A stretch of DNA of 34,037 nucleotides, taken from Betaproteobacteria bacterium (GTDB taxonomy: Bacteria; Pseudomonadota; Gammaproteobacteria; Burkholderiales; SG8-41). The translations under genes were made by a program, and so were the position numbers. Positions 9,001 through 17,740 of this stretch are shown here, piece after piece; the stretch's first letter is position 1, and each line of letters starts with the position of its first letter. The DNA is taken from positions 1 through 34,037 of the forward strand of contig JACPTK010000119.1 of the NCBI GenBank assembly GCA_016192825.1. Reading direction: 5' to 3'. The notes under the pieces are model-generated. The model was not told the DNA's origin, ran no database searches, and saw nothing but the letters and a program-made list of their open reading frames with translations.

Positions 9001-9551
9001 TGAAGCGCGCCGCGCTCGATCACGCCGCGTGGCACGGCGCAGGTCGGCAACCGCCGCGTATCGCAGTCAACGTTTCCCTGGCACAGCTCCGGCGCAGGGA
9101 TTTTGCTGACTACGTGAAGGATGCGTTGTCGGGCATCGACGATGCGGCGGCCCGGATCGACATCGAAATCACCGAGAGCATGCTCATGGAGGACATCGAG
9201 GGCTGCATAGAGAAGCTGAAGACCGTTCGGTCCTTCGGCCACAGCATCGCCGTCGATGACTTTGGAACGGGCTATTCCTCGCTGAGCTACCTCGCGCGGC
9301 TGCCGATCAACTCGCTGAAGATAGACCGCTCGTTCGTCACCCAGATGCCGAAAGGCCCCGAGCAGATGGCGATCGTTTCCACCGTCATTTCGCTCGCGCG
9401 CGCGCTCAACTTCAAGGTCGTGGCCGAGGGCGTGGAAACCGAGGAGCAGGCCAACCTGCTGCGCCTGTTGCGCTGCGACGAGGCGCAGGGCTACCTGTTC
9501 GGCAAACCAATGCCATTCGAAAAACTCGAAGCGCTGTTGCGCGCAGGTTGA
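6024..9551 (+). CDS. c-di-GMP phosphodiesterase: REC-PAS-PAS-GAF-GAF-degenerate GGDEF-EAL
   Basis: 1175 residues, cytoplasmic. Receiver 1-130 (Asp59 in LSDFSMPHFDG), PAS about 145-265, second PAS/PAC about 275-395, two related GAF domains about 400-565 and 576-735, GGDEF about 745-905, EAL about 915-1165. The EAL domain keeps its catalytic set: Glu957 of EALIRW, VNVS, EITES, DDFGTG, LKIDRSF, AEGVET and EAQGY. It should hydrolyse c-di-GMP to pGpG. The GGDEF motif reads GGDQF, the upstream metal-site Asp is replaced (VNLERF), and the I-site RxxD is missing, so cyclase activity is unlikely; GTP-binding regulation of the EAL domain is possible. It lies directly after the REC-GAF kinase, which may phosphorylate its receiver. 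Start ATG 6024, beginning MSATQSIRVLIAEDV. Confidence 0.93.
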   Translation: MSATQSIRVLIAEDVATDAELSVRELKRAGLRLEHRVTDDEAGYRALLADFAPDVILSDFSMPHFDGMWALALARELVPDVPFIFVSGTIGEEYAIRALKNGATDYVLKNNLVRLPAAVERALQDRAEREARRKTERELEETRSRLDSIVTSLSDVVWSFSLRENRMLYMSSAARNMYRQPVNTFYARPMAWMDAIHPEDRERVVQEWNASIAARRFDSTYRIVLPDGEELWIHNRGGVITDERDEPVRIDGLARDITKRKRDEEALRKSESRLDLALQASGLATWEWNLATGEVRFSRHWWPILGYGSDEVLLRVEAWEKLTHPDDFPNVKSMLASAVKGSDPILDVEYRMRAKSGEWCWIRTVGQVVERDATGRASRMTGTHGDVTERKRAEEKIRRLNRVYAVLSGINSAIVRIRDRQKLFDEACRIAVEHGNFGIAWIGALDPAAQEVTPVAWAGFGAGDYLGGVKARLSDDLPSGPGILARALNTRKPVFDNDITINPEIGGARRQEAIRRGYRSVIVLPLIVEVSVVGSLSLIAKEANFFDEEELRLLTELAGDVSFALEHIAGQERIEKLSRVRAVSSSINAAIVRIRERQALFEETCRIASEEGKFEMVWIGTVDAEQQKIEPVTWTGFSEAAARAVSWASISAVQGTLGEATRTRRPAVRNDIETGLTTGKLRQEALQRGCLSTVCLPLTVGERVSALIVLFAPGRGFFDEDELALFEEVAADVSFALDHIEKEEQLNYLAYYEALTGLPNRTLFNDRLGQRIGAARDEQQSFSVMMVNLERFRLINDTFGRRAGDELLLGISRRLKGVLHSADLLAHFGGDQFAIATHRAGEPGVIAHVLEQVVTSISKEPFSAGSGELHLAAKAGVAVYPSDGADVEALVRNAEAALNDARKTGQRYVFYAPQMNVRVAGQLKLENELRRAVREEQFILHYQPRFDLAGGRITGLEALIRWRHPERGLVLPGEFIPLLEDTGLILEAGRWALKRAALDHAAWHGAGRQPPRIAVNVSLAQLRRRDFADYVKDALSGIDDAAARIDIEITESMLMEDIEGCIEKLKTVRSFGHSIAVDDFGTGYSSLSYLARLPINSLKIDRSFVTQMPKGPEQMAIVSTVISLARALNFKVVAEGVETEEQANLLRLLRCDEAQGYLFGKPMPFEKLEALLRAG

Positions 9552-9753
9552 AATGGGCAAGCGTGCCAATCCGCCTGGTGGTTGCTTATCGGCGCCTGTA
9601 TGTCGAGGGTTTCCGGGCGAGGGCGACTACGTTCCGAATTGCGTGGCGCGGAATTTTTCGGCCTCTCGGCCACTCGCTGAACTTCCCGCTACGCAATACG
9701 CGCGGTCGACTCGTCCTCTCATTCGAGGACCGGGCGCGCGAGGAGGGCTTGCC

Positions 9754-9942
9754 ATGTCGGATATAGAACAAGAAAAACAGGCGAGATTTGGATTGGGCCG
9801 CGGTATGGCCAGCGGCGTGGCGCCTCCAACGGCTTCCCTCCTCACTTCGTCGGTCACGTCTTGCCGGTGCGGCACCATCGCCCGGCAGCGGCCGGATCCG
9901 CATGCGGCTGTTTTCCCGGGGCGCGCTGATGGCCAGGATTGA
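9754..9942 (+). CDS. Small hypothetical protein (62 aa)
   Basis: 62 codons from ATG 9754 ([13 protein letters not shown]...) with a strong AGGAGG at 9741-9746, 7 nt upstream. The frame ends at 9942, 14 nt inside the likely start of the next kinase, which would allow translational coupling. The product has one SCRCG pair of cysteines and no membrane helix or recognisable domain. The strong ribosome-binding site is the only real support. The preceding stretch 9552-9753 shows nothing I can identify. Confidence 0.35.
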   Translation: MSDIEQEKQARFGLGRGMASGVAPPTASLLTSSVTSCRCGTIARQRPDPHAAVFPGRADGQD

Positions 9943-12646
9943 ATCAATCAATCAAGGCACACGGCGCAACGCGGGAACGTGGCCCGCGCGTCTCTCGCAC
10001 AGTCGCTGGAGCTACTACGCCGTATTGGCGCTCGCGTTCGCGGCGATCCTGGCGACCGCGGCGCTGAACTACCGCGCGATCGACCGCGAGCTGACCGGCG
10101 TGGCGTTGTCGCGCAGAGCGGCCGTCGCGCAGCTTGCGGCGGCGACGCTATCCGAAAAATTCGGACGGCTCGCGGATGTTGCCGTTTCTCTCGCCACCCG
10201 GGTCCGCTTTCGCGACCTCGTTGCCTCTGGAAAGTGGAGCGAGGCGGCTGAAATTCTGCGCGACGTGCCGCGCGATCTCCCGTTTGTCGAACGGCTCTTT
10301 CTCGCCGATGTCGAGGGCACGTTGATGGCCGACACCCCGGTATTGCCGGGCGTGCGCGGCGTGAATTTCTCCAGCCGCGATTGGTACCGGGGCGTGCGCC
10401 GCGATTGGCGTCCCTACATCTCGGCCCTGTACCTGCGCGCGGCCGAGCCGCGGGTGAACGTGTTCGCTGCAGCGGTGCCCATCAAGGGCCCGGCCGGCCG
10501 CGTGGTGGGGATCCTGGTGCTGCAGGTGCGGGCCGAGACCCTTTTCGACTGGGTCAGGACGATCGACATCGGGCCGGAAGGTTTCGCGTATGTGGTGGAT
10601 TCGAAGGGGCAACTCGCGTTTCACCCCGCCTATCCGCAACGGAGGGAAATCGTCGACCTGTCGTCCGTGCCGGCCGTGAGGAAACTGCTCGACGGCGCGC
10701 AAGGCGTGGAGACGGGACTGGATCCGGTTGGGAAAGCGGATTCCATTGCGGGTTACGCGCCGGTCCCGGGATTCAGATGGGGAGTCGTTGCCGCGCAGCC
10801 GGTGCGCGCGTCGCGCGGGCTCCAGGCCCGCGACAACCAGCTGCGGCGGCTCCTCATCGGCTACGGCCTGATCCTCGCGCTGTGCGGATCGGCGATCTTT
10901 CTGGTATCGCGCATCACGGTCGAGCGCGAGCGGGGGGCGGCGCTCCGCCGCGAGGCCGCGGAACTCGCGCGCCTCAACCGCTCGCTCAAGATGCTGAGCG
11001 AATGCAACCAGGCGCTGGTGCGGGCCGAGACCGAGCCCGATCTGCTGGCGGTGATCTGCGACAACATCGTACGCCACGGCGGATACAAGCTGGCCTGGGT
11101 CGGCTACGCCGTGCAGGACGGGGACAAGCCGATCCACCCGGTGGCGCGCGCGGGCTTTGACGAAGGCTACGTGGATCAACTGCGCCTCACCTGGTCCGAC
11201 TCCGAGCGCGGGCGCGGCCCGACGGGCACCGCCATCCGCACCGGATCGCCCGTCGTCAGCAACGACACCATGGTGAACCCGGCATTCGCCACATGGCGGG
11301 ACGAGGCGCTAAAGCGCGGCTTCGCCTCCGCGGTCGCACTGTCGCTCGTCGTCGAGAGCCGGGCGGTCGGGGCGCTCACCATCTACGCCGGCGAGCCGGA
11401 CGCATTCCACGAAGCCGAGGTCGAGCTGCTCGTCGAGCTTGCGAACGACCTCGCCTACGGCATCAACGCGCTGCGCACGCGGGCCGCCCATGCGGCCGCA
11501 GTGGAGGCGCTGCGCCAAAGAGAAACAGACCTGAAAGACGCGCAGCATCTGGCCGGTATCGGTAACTGGACGTGGGATCTGCAGACCGACCACCACGCCT
11601 GGTCGGAGGAAATTTATCGCATTTATGGCCGCGACCCAAGCTTGCCGCCGGCCGCGTATCCGGAAGTCCAGGCGTACTTCACGCCCGATAGCTGGGCCCG
11701 CCTGACTGCCGCTGTGGAGACCGCCATGGCGCAAGGCGCGTCCTACGAATGCGATGCCGAGGTCGTGCGCGCCGACGGCACCCGGCGCTGCATTATCGCG
11801 CGTGGTATGGCCGCGCGCGATGCCGGCGGCGCGGTGATGAAGCTCCATGGCACGGTGCAGGACATCACCGAGCGGAAGCGCGCGGAGGGGGAGATCCGCG
11901 CGCTCAACGCCGATCTCGAGCGGCGCGTGAGGGAGCGCACCGAGCAGCTGGAGGCGGCCAACAAGGAGCTGGAAAGCTTCAGCTACTCGGTGTCGCATGA
12001 TTTGCGGTCGCCCTTACGTGCGATCGACGGTTTTTCCCGCATCCTGACGGAGGATTACGGCGGCCGGCTGGACGACGAGGGCCGGCGTCTGCTCGGCGTG
12101 GTCCGCGACGGCAGCCGGAAGATGGGCCAGTTGATTGACGATCTGCTGGCGTTTTCGCGCCTCGGACGCAAGCCGCTTTCGACCACCGCAATCGACATGA
12201 AGCGCCTGGTCCAGGAAGTACTCGGGGAGTTACAGGCGTCTGGCGGGAGACCGCCTTGTCTGGTGCTGGGAGCGCTTCCACCGGCTCACGGCGACGCGAC
12301 GCTGGTAAAGCAGGCGTGGGCGAACCTGCTGGGGAACGCGATCAAGTTCAGCAGCAAGCGCGACGAGCCGGTGATCGAGGTGAGCGGACACGAGAACGGC
12401 GCGGAGGTCGTGTACTGTGTGAAGGACAACGGCGCCGGCTTCGACATGCAGTATTACAACAAGCTCTTCGGCGTGTTCCAGCGACTGCACGGCACGGATG
12501 AGTTCGAGGGAACCGGTGTCGGGCTCGCCATCGTCCAACGCGTCATCGGCCGCCATAGCGGGCGGGTCTGGGCGGACGGCAAGGTGAATGAAGGCGCGGC
12601 GTTCTATTTTTCACTGCCGAAAGGAGGCCGGGATGAGCGGCTTTGA
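9929..12646 (+). CDS. Membrane sensor histidine kinase: dCache-GAF-PAS-HisKA-HATPase
   Basis: 905 residues. A transmembrane helix at about 29-48 is followed by a periplasmic double-Cache domain (about 50-305, with [12 protein letters not shown] and [14 protein letters not shown]), a second helix at about 308-328, a GAF domain (about 350-505), PAS/PAC (about 535-645 ending in ITERKRAE), a coiled coil, HisKA with His690 in SVSHDLRSP, and HATPase ([29 protein letters not shown]). dCache domains usually bind small extracellular ligands such as amino or organic acids; the ligand here is unknown. ATG 9929 is preferred (GGGG about 8 nt upstream, then a short cytoplasmic tail and the helix). In-frame starts at 9902 and 9788 are possible. 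The C-terminal half is paralogous to the kinase at 4113-5981. It overlaps the downstream regulator by 14 bp. Confidence 0.92.
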   Translation: MARIESINQGTRRNAGTWPARLSHSRWSYYAVLALAFAAILATAALNYRAIDRELTGVALSRRAAVAQLAAATLSEKFGRLADVAVSLATRVRFRDLVASGKWSEAAEILRDVPRDLPFVERLFLADVEGTLMADTPVLPGVRGVNFSSRDWYRGVRRDWRPYISALYLRAAEPRVNVFAAAVPIKGPAGRVVGILVLQVRAETLFDWVRTIDIGPEGFAYVVDSKGQLAFHPAYPQRREIVDLSSVPAVRKLLDGAQGVETGLDPVGKADSIAGYAPVPGFRWGVVAAQPVRASRGLQARDNQLRRLLIGYGLILALCGSAIFLVSRITVERERGAALRREAAELARLNRSLKMLSECNQALVRAETEPDLLAVICDNIVRHGGYKLAWVGYAVQDGDKPIHPVARAGFDEGYVDQLRLTWSDSERGRGPTGTAIRTGSPVVSNDTMVNPAFATWRDEALKRGFASAVALSLVVESRAVGALTIYAGEPDAFHEAEVELLVELANDLAYGINALRTRAAHAAAVEALRQRETDLKDAQHLAGIGNWTWDLQTDHHAWSEEIYRIYGRDPSLPPAAYPEVQAYFTPDSWARLTAAVETAMAQGASYECDAEVVRADGTRRCIIARGMAARDAGGAVMKLHGTVQDITERKRAEGEIRALNADLERRVRERTEQLEAANKELESFSYSVSHDLRSPLRAIDGFSRILTEDYGGRLDDEGRRLLGVVRDGSRKMGQLIDDLLAFSRLGRKPLSTTAIDMKRLVQEVLGELQASGGRPPCLVLGALPPAHGDATLVKQAWANLLGNAIKFSSKRDEPVIEVSGHENGAEVVYCVKDNGAGFDMQYYNKLFGVFQRLHGTDEFEGTGVGLAIVQRVIGRHSGRVWADGKVNEGAAFYFSLPKGGRDERL

Positions 12647-13070
12647 GACGGTGGACATCCTGCTGGTGGAGGACAACCCGACCGACGGCGAGCTGACCCT
12701 GCGCGCGCTGCGCAAGGGCAAGCTGGCGAACCACATCGTGTGGCTCAGGGACGGCGCGGAGGCGCTGGATTTCCTGTTCCGGAGCGGGAGCTACTCCGAG
12801 CGGCCCGACGTGAATCCCAAACTGATCCTGCTCGATATCAAGCTGCCGAAGGTGGACGGCATCGAAGTCCTGAAGCGGATCAAGGCGGACGAGCGCACGC
12901 GGATCATCCCGGTCGTCATGGTGACCTCCTCCGCGGAGGGGCGGGACATCACCGACAGTTACAAGCTCGGCGTCAACAGCTACGTCGTCAAGCCGGTGGA
13001 GTTCGAGCAATTCAGCGAAACCGTGTCGAAGGCGGGTTTCTACTGGATGCTGATGAACAAGACGCCGTAG
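12633..13070 (+). CDS. Stand-alone Rcp1/CheY-like response regulator
   Basis: 145 residues, a single receiver domain with no output domain. It has the acidic pair in [11 protein letters not shown], phospho-acceptor Asp68 in [13 protein letters not shown], the Thr/Ser of VMVTSS, and Lys in YVVKPVEF. The longer form with the [12 protein letters not shown] helix and the [12 protein letters not shown] spacing is typical of Rcp1-type regulators partnering phytochrome-like kinases. AGGAGG at 12622-12627 precedes ATG 12633, which lies inside the end of the kinase gene, so the two are probably translationally coupled. It is likely the direct phosphotransfer partner of that kinase, passing phosphate on or competing with the downstream REC-EAL protein. 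Confidence 0.93.
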   Translation: MSGFETVDILLVEDNPTDGELTLRALRKGKLANHIVWLRDGAEALDFLFRSGSYSERPDVNPKLILLDIKLPKVDGIEVLKRIKADERTRIIPVVMVTSSAEGRDITDSYKLGVNSYVVKPVEFEQFSETVSKAGFYWMLMNKTP

Positions 13071-13100
13071 CCGGGGATGATGGGAACAAGGGAAGGCAGG

Positions 13101-16100
13101 ATGGAGAAGGAACTGCGAATCCTGGTGGTGGAGGATGTGCTGACGGACGCGGAGCTCGAGATTCGCGAGCTGAAGCGCGCGGGTTTGCACGTCGAGCACC
13201 AGCTCGTCGAAACCGAGGAGGCGTTTCGCGCGGCGCTGCGGGAATTCCGTCCGGAGCTCATCATCTCCGACTTCTCGATGCCGCATTTCGACGGCATGTG
13301 GGCACTTGCGCTCGCGCATGAACTCGTTCCGGACGTGCCGTTCATCTTCGTTTCGGGCACGCTCGGCGAGGAGTACGCCATCCGCGCGCTGAAGAACGGC
13401 GCCACCGATTACGTGCTCAAGACGAACCTGATCCGGCTGCCGGCGGCGGTCGAGCGCGCGCTGCAGGACAGGGAAGTCCGCGCCGCGCGCAGGCGGGCCG
13501 AGGATGCGTTGAAGCTGTTTCGACGATTGGTCGACCAATCCAACGATGCGATCGAGATCGTGGAGCCGGAAACGCTGCGTTTTCTCGACGTGAACGAGAA
13601 GGCCTGCCTCGACCTCGGATACAGCAGGGAAGAGCTGCTGAAGCTGTCGGTCCGCGACATCGATCCCGATCTCGACGAATCTTCGAGCGGGAGGATCGAG
13701 GAGGAGCTGCGCAGCAGGGGCTTCGCGGTGGCGGAACGCGTTTGCCGGCGCAAGGACGGCTCGACGTTTCCCGTGGAAATCAACATCAAGCGCGTCCAGC
13801 TCGACCGCGATTACGTGGTCGCGGTCGTCCGCGACATCACCGAGCGCAAGAGCCAGGAACGCAAGATCAGCCGGCTAAACCGGATCCTGGCGGTGCTCTC
13901 GGGGATCAACACGACCATCGTGCGCATTCGAGACCGGCAGAAGCTGTTCGACGAAGCGTGCCGCATCGCGGTCGAGGACGGCAATTTCGGGATCGCCTGG
14001 ATCGGCGCCTTCGATGCGGAGAAGTTTGAGCTCGTTCCAGTGGCGAGCGCCGGGCTCGACGCGGGCGATCCGCTCAGGACCAACGTATCTCGGGGGGAAG
14101 GCATAGTCGGTCGCGCGATTCGGGAGCGCCGGCCTGTTTTCGATAACGACATCACGACGAATCCGGATGGAGGCGGCGCGAGGCGGCACGAGGCGATCCG
14201 GCGGGGATTCCGCTCCGTGATCGCTCTGCCGTTCATCGTGGAAGGCGCCATCGTGGGAAATTTTTCCCTGTTCGTGAAGGAGCCGAACTTCTTCGACGAC
14301 GAGGAAATCAAGCTGATGACCGAGCTGGCGGGCGATATTTCGTACGCGCTCGAGCACATCGCGCGGCAGCAGCAGCTCGAGAAACTGTCCCGTATCCGCA
14401 TGGTGTCGAGCGAGATCAACGCCGCCATCGTCCGCATCCGCGACAAGGAGCGCCTGTTGCATGAAACCTGTCGCATTGCCGCCGATCACGGGAAGTTCGA
14501 GATGGTCTGGATCGGAACGGTGGACGCCGAAAAGCAGGAGATCCAGCCAGTCGTCTGGACAGGGTTTTTACCGGAGACCGCCCGCCGCGTGAGCTGGAAG
14601 AGCATCCATGCCGCCAGGGGGGCGCTGCTCGAAGCCGTCGAGACCCGGAAGCTGTCCGTCCGCAACGACGTCGAGTCCGAGCTGCCGATCGGCGGGATGC
14701 GGAGAGAGGCGTTGCAGCGGGGCTGCAAGTCCACCGTCAGCCTGCCGCTCATCGTGGACGATCGCGTGGTGGCCCTTATCGCGCTCTTTGCGACCGGCAA
14801 GGGATTCTTCGACGACGACGAGCTTGCGCTCCTCGACGAAGTGGCCGGCGACGTCTCGCTCGCGCTGCAGGCCATCTCGCGGCAGGAGCAGGTCGAGCAC
14901 CTGTCGTACTACAACCCGTTCACCGGCCTGCCCAACCGCACGCTGTTCCAGGATCGCCTCGGGGAGCGCATCGGCGCAGCGCGCGACGAGGAACAATCCT
15001 TTTCCGTGATGATGCTCGACATCGAAAGGTTCAGGCTCGTCAACGAGACGTATGGACGGCAGGTTGGTGACGAGCTGCTGCGGGCGATCGGGCGGCGCCT
15101 GAAGGGTGTCCTCCAGGGCGCCGATCTCCTCGCGCATCTGGGCGGCAATCAGTTCGCGATCGCGACGCACCGCACCGAGGGGGCGGGGGACATCGCCCAC
15201 GTGCTCGATCAGGTGATGACGGGTCTTTCCACGCAGCCGTTCGACGCCGGCGGCAACGAGGTGCAGCTCGCGGCCAAGGCGGGCGTCGCCGTGTATCCTG
15301 CGGACGGCGCGGACGCGGAGAGCCTGCTGCGCAACGCCGAGGCCGCGCTCAACGACGCCAAGAGAACGGTGCAGCCCTACGTGTTCTACGCGCCGCAGAT
15401 GAACGTCCGCATCGCCGGGCAGTTGAAGCTCGAAAACGAGCTGCGGCGCGCGGTGCGTGAAGAGCAGTTCGTCCTGCATTACCAGCCGCGCGTCGAGCTT
15501 GCGGGCGGTCACGTGACCGGCCTCGAGGCGTTGATCCGCTGGATGCACCCGGAGCGCGGGCTGGTCCCACCGGGCGAGTTCATCCAGGTGCTCGAGGACA
15601 CCGGCCTGATCCTGGAGGCGGGGCGCTGGGCGCTCAGGCGCGCGGCGCTCGATCACGCTGCCTGGTGCGCCGCCGGCCTGACACCGCCGCGCATCGCGGT
15701 CAACGTCTCCCCGGAGCAGCTCCGGCGCAAGGACTTCGTCGACTACGTGAAGGACGCGCTGTCGGGCATCGACGGCGCGGCGGCCCGGGTCGACGTCGAG
15801 ATCACCGAGAGCATGCTGATGGAGGACGTCGAGGGCTGTATCGAGAAGCTGAAGGCCATGCGGTCCTTCGGTCACAACATCGCCGTCGATGACTTTGGAA
15901 CGGGCTATTCCTCGCTGAGCTATCTCGCGCGCCTGCCGATCAACTCGCTGAAGATAGACCGCTCGTTCATCACCCAGATGCCGAAAAGCCCTGAGGAGAT
16001 GGCGATCGTTTCCACAGTGATCTCGCTCGCGCGGGCGCTCAACCTCAAGGTCGTGGCGGAAGGCGTGGAGACGGAGGAGCAGGCCAACCTGCTGCGCCTG

Positions 16101-16184
16101 CTGCGTTGCGACGAGGCGCAGGGCTACCTCTTCGCCAAGCCGATGCCGCCCGGGGATCTGGAAGGATTGCTGTCTCGGGCATGA
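13101..16184 (+). CDS. c-di-GMP phosphodiesterase: REC-PAS-GAF-GAF-degenerate GGDEF-EAL
   Basis: 1027 residues, cytoplasmic, paralogous to the 6024-9551 protein but with one PAS domain instead of two. Receiver 1-125 (Asp57 in ISDFSMPHFDG), PAS about 138-250, GAF about 260-420, GAF about 430-585, GGDEF about 600-755, EAL about 770-1020. The GGDEF signature is GGNQF, the most degenerate of the three in the window, with no I-site Arg. The EAL domain is intact (Glu809 of EALIRW, DDFGTG, LKIDRSF, AEGVET, EAQGY). ATG 13101 (MEKELRILVVEDV) is chosen because AAGGGAAGGCAGG precedes it; an in-frame ATG at 13077 is possible. It follows the Rcp1-like regulator by 30 bp, making a kinase-regulator-effector cassette. 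Confidence 0.93.
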   Translation: MEKELRILVVEDVLTDAELEIRELKRAGLHVEHQLVETEEAFRAALREFRPELIISDFSMPHFDGMWALALAHELVPDVPFIFVSGTLGEEYAIRALKNGATDYVLKTNLIRLPAAVERALQDREVRAARRRAEDALKLFRRLVDQSNDAIEIVEPETLRFLDVNEKACLDLGYSREELLKLSVRDIDPDLDESSSGRIEEELRSRGFAVAERVCRRKDGSTFPVEINIKRVQLDRDYVVAVVRDITERKSQERKISRLNRILAVLSGINTTIVRIRDRQKLFDEACRIAVEDGNFGIAWIGAFDAEKFELVPVASAGLDAGDPLRTNVSRGEGIVGRAIRERRPVFDNDITTNPDGGGARRHEAIRRGFRSVIALPFIVEGAIVGNFSLFVKEPNFFDDEEIKLMTELAGDISYALEHIARQQQLEKLSRIRMVSSEINAAIVRIRDKERLLHETCRIAADHGKFEMVWIGTVDAEKQEIQPVVWTGFLPETARRVSWKSIHAARGALLEAVETRKLSVRNDVESELPIGGMRREALQRGCKSTVSLPLIVDDRVVALIALFATGKGFFDDDELALLDEVAGDVSLALQAISRQEQVEHLSYYNPFTGLPNRTLFQDRLGERIGAARDEEQSFSVMMLDIERFRLVNETYGRQVGDELLRAIGRRLKGVLQGADLLAHLGGNQFAIATHRTEGAGDIAHVLDQVMTGLSTQPFDAGGNEVQLAAKAGVAVYPADGADAESLLRNAEAALNDAKRTVQPYVFYAPQMNVRIAGQLKLENELRRAVREEQFVLHYQPRVELAGGHVTGLEALIRWMHPERGLVPPGEFIQVLEDTGLILEAGRWALRRAALDHAAWCAAGLTPPRIAVNVSPEQLRRKDFVDYVKDALSGIDGAAARVDVEITESMLMEDVEGCIEKLKAMRSFGHNIAVDDFGTGYSSLSYLARLPINSLKIDRSFITQMPKSPEEMAIVSTVISLARALNLKVVAEGVETEEQANLLRLLRCDEAQGYLFAKPMPPGDLEGLLSRA

Positions 16185-16209
16185 CACGGGAGTCCCCCGC
16201 GCTGAGAGA

Positions 16210-17415
16210 TTATTGCTGCTCGTCGCGCACGCCCGCCGTGGCGGACCTCCCCGCGCCCTCCGGCCATTCGTTCCAGGCGAGCAAGCGCACGCCCTCGCGC
16301 GCCATCGAGCGGCTGCCGCCGTACACGACGGCGGCGCGGCGCGCGCGCGGCCCGGCCCAGGACAGCCACTTGCGCAGGGCCGCGAAATAATCGCCGCTCG
16401 GGGTCTGGCCGGACTTCAGCTCGACCGGTTGCAGGCTGCGGCCGTGTTCAATCAACAGATCGATCTCGTTGCCGACATTGTCGCGCCAGAAAAATGCGTT
16501 GCCCGGAAGCGCCCGGTTGAACCGGTGCTTGAGCCACTCGGATACCAGCAGCGACTCGAACAGCGCGCCGCGCGCGGGGTGCGTTTCCAGCTGCCGGGAT
16601 TCGCGGATATCGAGAAGGTAGCTCGCGAGTCCCGTGTCGTAAAAGTAGAGCTTCGGCGTCTTGACCAGGCGCTTGCCGAAGTTGACGTGATGGGGCGGCA
16701 GCAGGTGCACGATGTAGCTCGCTTCGAGCACCGTCAGCCATGCGCGCGCGGTCACGTGCGAAATGCCGCAGTCGTTCGCCAGGCTCGACAGGTTGAGGAG
16801 CTGTCCGCAGCGGGCCGCGCACATCTTGAGAAAGCGCCGGAATGCCGCGAGATCGGAAATCGCGGCCACCTGGCGCACGTCGCGCTCGATGTAGGTAGCG
16901 ACGTAGCTCGCGTACCACTGCGGCGGCGTGACACGGCGCGAAACGAGCGGCGGATACAGGCCGCGGAAAATGACCCTGGACAGGGCGGCGTCGAGTTTTC
17001 CCTGCGCCTTCAGCTCGGCGAGCGCCAACGGCAGCAGGTGCAGAAGCCCCACCCGGCCCGCGAGCGACTGGGTGATGCTCGCCATCAGCCCGAATTGTTG
17101 CGAGCCGGTGAGCACGAATTGCCCGGCCGAGCCCCGTTCATCGACCCGCGTCTGCAGGTACGAGAACAGCTCGGGCGCCCGCTGGATCTCGTCGAGGATC
17201 GCGCCGCGCGCGAAACGCCCGAGGAAAGCCCGCGGGTCCTCGAGCGCGAGTCCACGCTCGTCCAGGTCTTCGAGCGAGACGTACGCCTTGCCGGGAAAGG
17301 TCGCGCGCACCAGGGTGGTCTTGCCCGACTGCCGCGGCCCGGTGACCGCCACCACGGGGAAGCCGCGCGCCAGGCGGCGCAGCGCGGCGGTCGCGTCCCG
17401 GGGCAGCAGTTGCAT
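16210..17415 (-). CDS. AAA ATPase with DUF4143 (PD-(D/E)XK-like) C-terminal domain
   Basis: 401 residues. N-terminal AAA_14-type ATPase with Walker A GPRQSGKT (26-33) and Walker B GAILDEIQ (about 91-98), then sensor-like VLTGSQQF. A winged-helix-like middle (SLANDCGISHVTARAWLTVLEASYIV) leads into the C-terminal DUF4143 region. There NEIDLLIE followed by PVELKSG (about 316-338) has the spacing of a PD-(D/E)XK nuclease-like core. The family is widespread, patchily distributed and of unknown role. It is transcribed against the flanking signalling genes and converges with the EAL gene (25 bp between stops). ATG 17415 is chosen; a 33-bp inverted repeat begins 10 bp upstream. Its lone position and own operator suggest an acquired, self-regulated gene. 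Confidence 0.88.
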   Translation of the reverse strand: MQLLPRDATAALRRLARGFPVVAVTGPRQSGKTTLVRATFPGKAYVSLEDLDERGLALEDPRAFLGRFARGAILDEIQRAPELFSYLQTRVDERGSAGQFVLTGSQQFGLMASITQSLAGRVGLLHLLPLALAELKAQGKLDAALSRVIFRGLYPPLVSRRVTPPQWYASYVATYIERDVRQVAAISDLAAFRRFLKMCAARCGQLLNLSSLANDCGISHVTARAWLTVLEASYIVHLLPPHHVNFGKRLVKTPKLYFYDTGLASYLLDIRESRQLETHPARGALFESLLVSEWLKHRFNRALPGNAFFWRDNVGNEIDLLIEHGRSLQPVELKSGQTPSGDYFAALRKWLSWAGPRARRAAVVYGGSRSMAREGVRLLAWNEWPEGAGRSATAGVRDEQQ

Positions 17416-17424
17416 GATGCTATC

Positions 17425-17457
17425 TTACACATTGAAGATCATACTTTCAATCTGTAA
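17425..17457. promoter_or_regulatory. Inverted-repeat operator at the start of the AAA/DUF4143 gene
   Basis: TTACACATTGAA at 17425-17436 and TTCAATCTGTAA at 17446-17457 form 12-bp arms with a single mismatch, separated by 9 bp. It is AT-rich against a GC-rich background and lies 10 bp upstream of the ATG at 17415, so a bound protein would block initiation. The regulator is not identified. Autoregulation through the gene's own helix-turn-helix region is inference. Confidence 0.65.
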
Positions 17458-17517
17458 AGACGCGCGCGGCTTGGCGGCGGGATCTGGAGCAATCCCGTTT
17501 CCAGAGGGGGTAGGGGG

Positions 17518-17598
17518 ATGAGTTCGCGACGGATAATCCAAGAAATTGTCAGCAGGTTGTATCAGGACGCCCAGCGCGGGAAGCGGCGGGATGCCTGA
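17518..17598 (+). CDS. Possible small basic peptide (26 aa)
   Basis: ATG 17518 opens 26 codons (MSSRRIIQEIVSRLYQDAQR, then a basic end) after a purine-rich GAGGGGGTAGGGGG. The peptide would form a basic amphipathic helix. It lies in the 283-bp gap between the divergent ATPase gene and the binding-protein gene, upstream of the promoter proposed at 17613. No homology recognised; it may be chance. Confidence 0.2.
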   Translation: MSSRRIIQEIVSRLYQDAQRGKRRDA

Positions 17599-17612
17599 CA
17601 AAATAGTCTGTC

Positions 17613-17641
17613 TTGCAACTTTCTGAATATATGGATATAAG
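17613..17641 (+). promoter_or_regulatory. Sigma-70-type promoter for the binding protein/EAL operon
   Basis: TTGCAA at 17613-17618, a 17-bp spacer, and TATAAG at 17636-17641 (4/6 and 5/6 to consensus) in a locally AT-rich stretch, about 100 bp upstream of the binding-protein start. No recognisable Pho box was seen. Confidence 0.5.
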
Positions 17642-17740
17642 AGTAATCGGCGGAAGGTCATGACCCCGCAATCCATGTTCTGATCGTTTCGCGTAACTTT
17701 ATTGGATAAGCGACAAGAACAAGACCGAATGGAGCCTTCC

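Noticed and set aside
12588-12632. Upstream extension of the response regulator to 12588
   Set aside because: Those codons lie in the kinase gene's other frame; the AGGAGG and [15 protein letters not shown] start at 12633 are clear.
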